Shown: positions 61,591-64,000 of the stretch, piece by piece
Numbering within the stretch: the stretch's first letter is position 1
Layout: each line of letters begins with the position of its first letter
Assembly: GCA_965153455.1 (NCBI GenBank)
Contig: OZ234493.1
Span: 23,364,213 to 23,428,212 of the forward strand
From: Sphagnum compactum
Lineage: Eukaryota; Bryophyta; Sphagnopsida; Sphagnales
Length of the DNA: 64,000 bases
Direction: 5' to 3'
Notes under the pieces: generated by a model
What the model was told of the DNA's origin: nothing
Seen by the model: the letters and a program-made list of their open reading frames with translations, nothing else
Database searches by the model: none
Program-made: the position numbers and the translations under genes

Positions 61591-63796
61591 ATAGGTTCAG
61601 CACTGTCCATCTGGTTTACATGCATGGTTGAATTATTCTAATGGAGATAGGTTTTTTGCTTCTGGATCAGTGCAAAATATAGCAGTCTTGAACTTGATCC
61701 AACTTGAAACATACAAGGGATCCCAATTCAAGACTGTGAAACAATGATTCTCAGATCTAGTCACCTTCTGTCTACTGGTGTCCAGTAGGCTCCTGGTAAA
61801 CCAAAGGCCATTTCAACTTTCAGTAGACACATGCAGGTTAGAGAACTAGTTTGTTAATTCATTCCATACAGGCCAGTCACTGGACTGCTTAAATGTTTTG
61901 ATTTTTCCATTTGAGACCATTTCCCAAACACAAGCATCCAAGGGTTAGGGGTGGGGAGAGCTTGCTCAACTGTTGTGAAAACACATGCTGAAAACACAGA
62001 TGGAAACCCGGTACATTGGTCCATAGCCCTTACCACAAGTACCTTGGCCCTGAATTCCAGGAATGCCTATTCCAGTCAATGAAACATGGGCTCCTGATTT
62101 CTCACTCCTTCATTACTCGCAATCTGGCTCCAGCGTCCACACTGGAAATGATGTGTAGTTTGGCAATTTTCATTATGAGTCCGATGAAGATTATCTAATA
62201 TGACTTTATTCACCTGTTCCTTGAATGTTCACCTGTATTTTATATTCTTTTATATTGTATTTTGTTCTTTTTTTCAAATTTCCAAAGTTGCATCAAGAAG
62301 GATTTAGCTTAAATGGGGACACATTGCTACAACCTGTCCAAATAGTTTAAAAAGCTAGCACAAAAATGCTCCCCCTCTAAATTCCAAGTAGAAATGTGGC
62401 AAAAGAATGTCAAAAACTCTCCTTTTTTTTTTTTCAAAATTTGGCAGTTTTCCTTAAAAAGAACAGGGAATATATGACAGAATTTTCCTATTTTATTTTT
62501 ATTTTTCATAGTTGTGCAAAATTTCGAACAAAATAAGGAGACTGATTTCACCATGTCGTAAGTGTTAAGTATTATTGGAACATGTAAATTAAATTAAAGT
62601 CAATTCTAAATGTGGCTCTATATTGACTTTTTATTGAAGGATAACAAATTTGTAAAGCTTTCCTCAGAAGTCAATGTAAGGTGCTTGCACTTTTTGTGGG
62701 GGTGTAATGGTGGGAAAAAGAAGGAAAACGCATCAGAGTAGATGCGTTTGAAACAGCATGGTTGCAATGAAGCACGGATATCATGTCCTGTAGAATGTTT
62801 CTAAACAATTGAGAGTTTTTGGGGCAACAGAATGTAATTGATAGTGTTATTGAAGATTTCATCTTATGTTATTGTCTTAAATTATACGTGTTAGTCGTAT
62901 TCAACCTGGGCTAACACACCCATTATAACGTATAACTGGGGGTTCATGTTGTAATTGAATCACAACATCGATAGAGACTTCCACAAAATCAGTGTTTGCA
63001 TACTTTATCTCACTGAAAAATCATTCAGTTTTGATGGGTGATGTTATTTTTTACTTTAGTCACTGCATCATGCCATGGTTGTACAGTGGTATACAAAAAT
63101 TGATTTTAAACCATTTGCTAATATGGTGTAACAGAAGTATGTATCTAATTTATTTTCAAATTGAAACACTTGTTAAATTAACAAATTCACATACATTAGG
63201 AATCTAGGATTAGTTCTTTAGATTTAAAAAACGTCTTTGCATCTCAAATATCAAATAAATAATAGAAAACCTAATTGGATGACGTGTTTTTGCCACACCT
63301 TCTCCAATTGGGCAGGTGTTGTCCCTTAGTGGGGGCAACTTGGCCACACTGCCATGGGCAAGTGCAGAGATTTGCTTACATTGTTTGAGGTTTGTTGTTG
63401 GAAGACCCCCAAAACTGAAAACCTCTAAAACTGAAGACCTCCTTGTTTAGACACGGATTGAGAATGGTAAACATTAAACATTAGCAACAAGTTGCTAGAT
63501 TGGATATAATTATAGTACAATAGTAAAATGCCTAATAGGGAAAAAAAATTCAATTTTTTTTTATTATACTCAAACAATGATTAATGCTTGAAATACTTTT
63601 TTTCTTACATTATTTTCAAAGGAAAAAGCTAATGCAATGGTTAGAATCCCTTTTACAAGCAAAAAGTTTGAACCTTTTCTTGAATTCTCCTTTCCATCCA
63701 TGAATGAAATTGATGAATTGTTTTACCTTTGGCCAATTTTTTAAGTTAGTTGTCCAAGAACAACTTCCTTGAAGAGAACCATGGGAAGCAAGGGGC
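61591..63796. other. Spacer downstream of the YY1-like gene, no gene seen
   Basis: Presumed 3' UTR end, then AT-rich DNA with short frames only. T/A homopolymers occur at 62.41 and 63.54 kb. Confidence 0.5.
63625..63675 (+). mobile_element. Possible SINE head with A/B-box-like motifs
   Basis: AGCTAATGCAATGGTTAGAA followed about 20 bases later by AAGTTTGAACC resembles the A and B boxes of a pol III promoter. The A box is poor and no tail is visible. Confidence 0.25.
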
Positions 63797-64000
63797 ATAA
63801 GTCGCCTTCAGGAAAAGGAGATTAAATTACCCTAGGGGACAACCATGTTTACTTGGGGCATAAGAGGCTTAAGTTGCCCTAAGGAGCACCCACATTGCTT
63901 TAAGGAGTAAAGGGCTTAAGTTGTTTCAAGGAACAACCATGTTCCCGAGGGAGAAAATGCTTAGGTTGCCCCCAAGAGCACCCATGTTGCTTTGAAGAAT
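63797..64000 (+). repeat. 46-47 bp minisatellite, runs off the window end
   Basis: The unit start TTAAGTTGCCC (with variants) lies at 63822, 63869, 63916 and 63961, giving spacings of 47, 47 and 45. Each unit continues with AAGGAGCAMCCATGTT-like and ARGGAGTAAARGGC-like blocks. A truncated unit precedes at about 63797. The array is cut by the window edge. Confidence 0.85.

Overview
Nuclear DNA of a land plant. Five spliced or intronless genes of plant type are present: a subtilase, importin alpha, a RING-H2 protein, a DIV-type MYB with the SHAQKYF motif, and a YY1-like zinc finger. They sit in gene islands separated by very AT-rich, repeat-filled DNA. Embedded in the AT-rich part is a fragment of plant mitochondrial DNA: a 113-nt cox1 exon with the tail of a group II intron on one side and the head of a group I intron on the other. 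The exon limits fall where I recall the liverwort introns cox1i511 and cox1i624, and the exon shows no codons that would need RNA editing. This points, as an inference, to a bryophyte-grade plant, most likely a liverwort. No marker in the window settles the species.

Layout. 1-7.4 kb: no gene I can support. 7.4-9.8 kb (minus): intronless secreted subtilase, with a 55-58 bp minisatellite about 0.6 kb upstream of its start codon. 10.9-14 kb: AT-rich spacer. 14.3-17.6 kb (plus): importin alpha, 10 exons, all junctions resolved. 17.6-20.9 kb: spacer between convergent genes. 20.9-23.3 kb (minus): RING-H2 protein, 4 coding exons, with a probable long 5' leader intron and a promoter near 26.2 kb. 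26.2-53 kb: about 27 kb of AT-rich DNA without an intact gene. It holds two MITE-like families (two copies each), a decayed hAT/ZNF862-like gene, a decayed trihelix/SANT-like gene, a tRNA-derived SINE-like element, a 150-171 bp satellite, and a 1.25-kb tandem duplication carrying the mitochondrial insertion. 53.8-55.2 kb (plus): DIV-like MYB, 2 coding exons. 57.75-58.08 kb: six-copy 54-bp array. 58.4-61.4 kb (plus): YY1-like protein, 6 coding exons, with two upstream ORFs and a duplicated C-terminal end. 61.4-64 kb: spacer, ending inside a 46-bp minisatellite.

The five genes do not form a pathway. Importin alpha, YY1 and the RING protein look like housekeeping or regulatory genes, and telomere-box (AAACCCTA-type) motifs lie near four of the five starts. 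Splice sites were placed by reading frame, GT/AG ends and family resemblance, not by transcripts. The most interesting element is the intron-exon-intron mitochondrial insertion: it is present in one copy of the tandem duplication and missing from the other, so an empty site is preserved next to the filled one.
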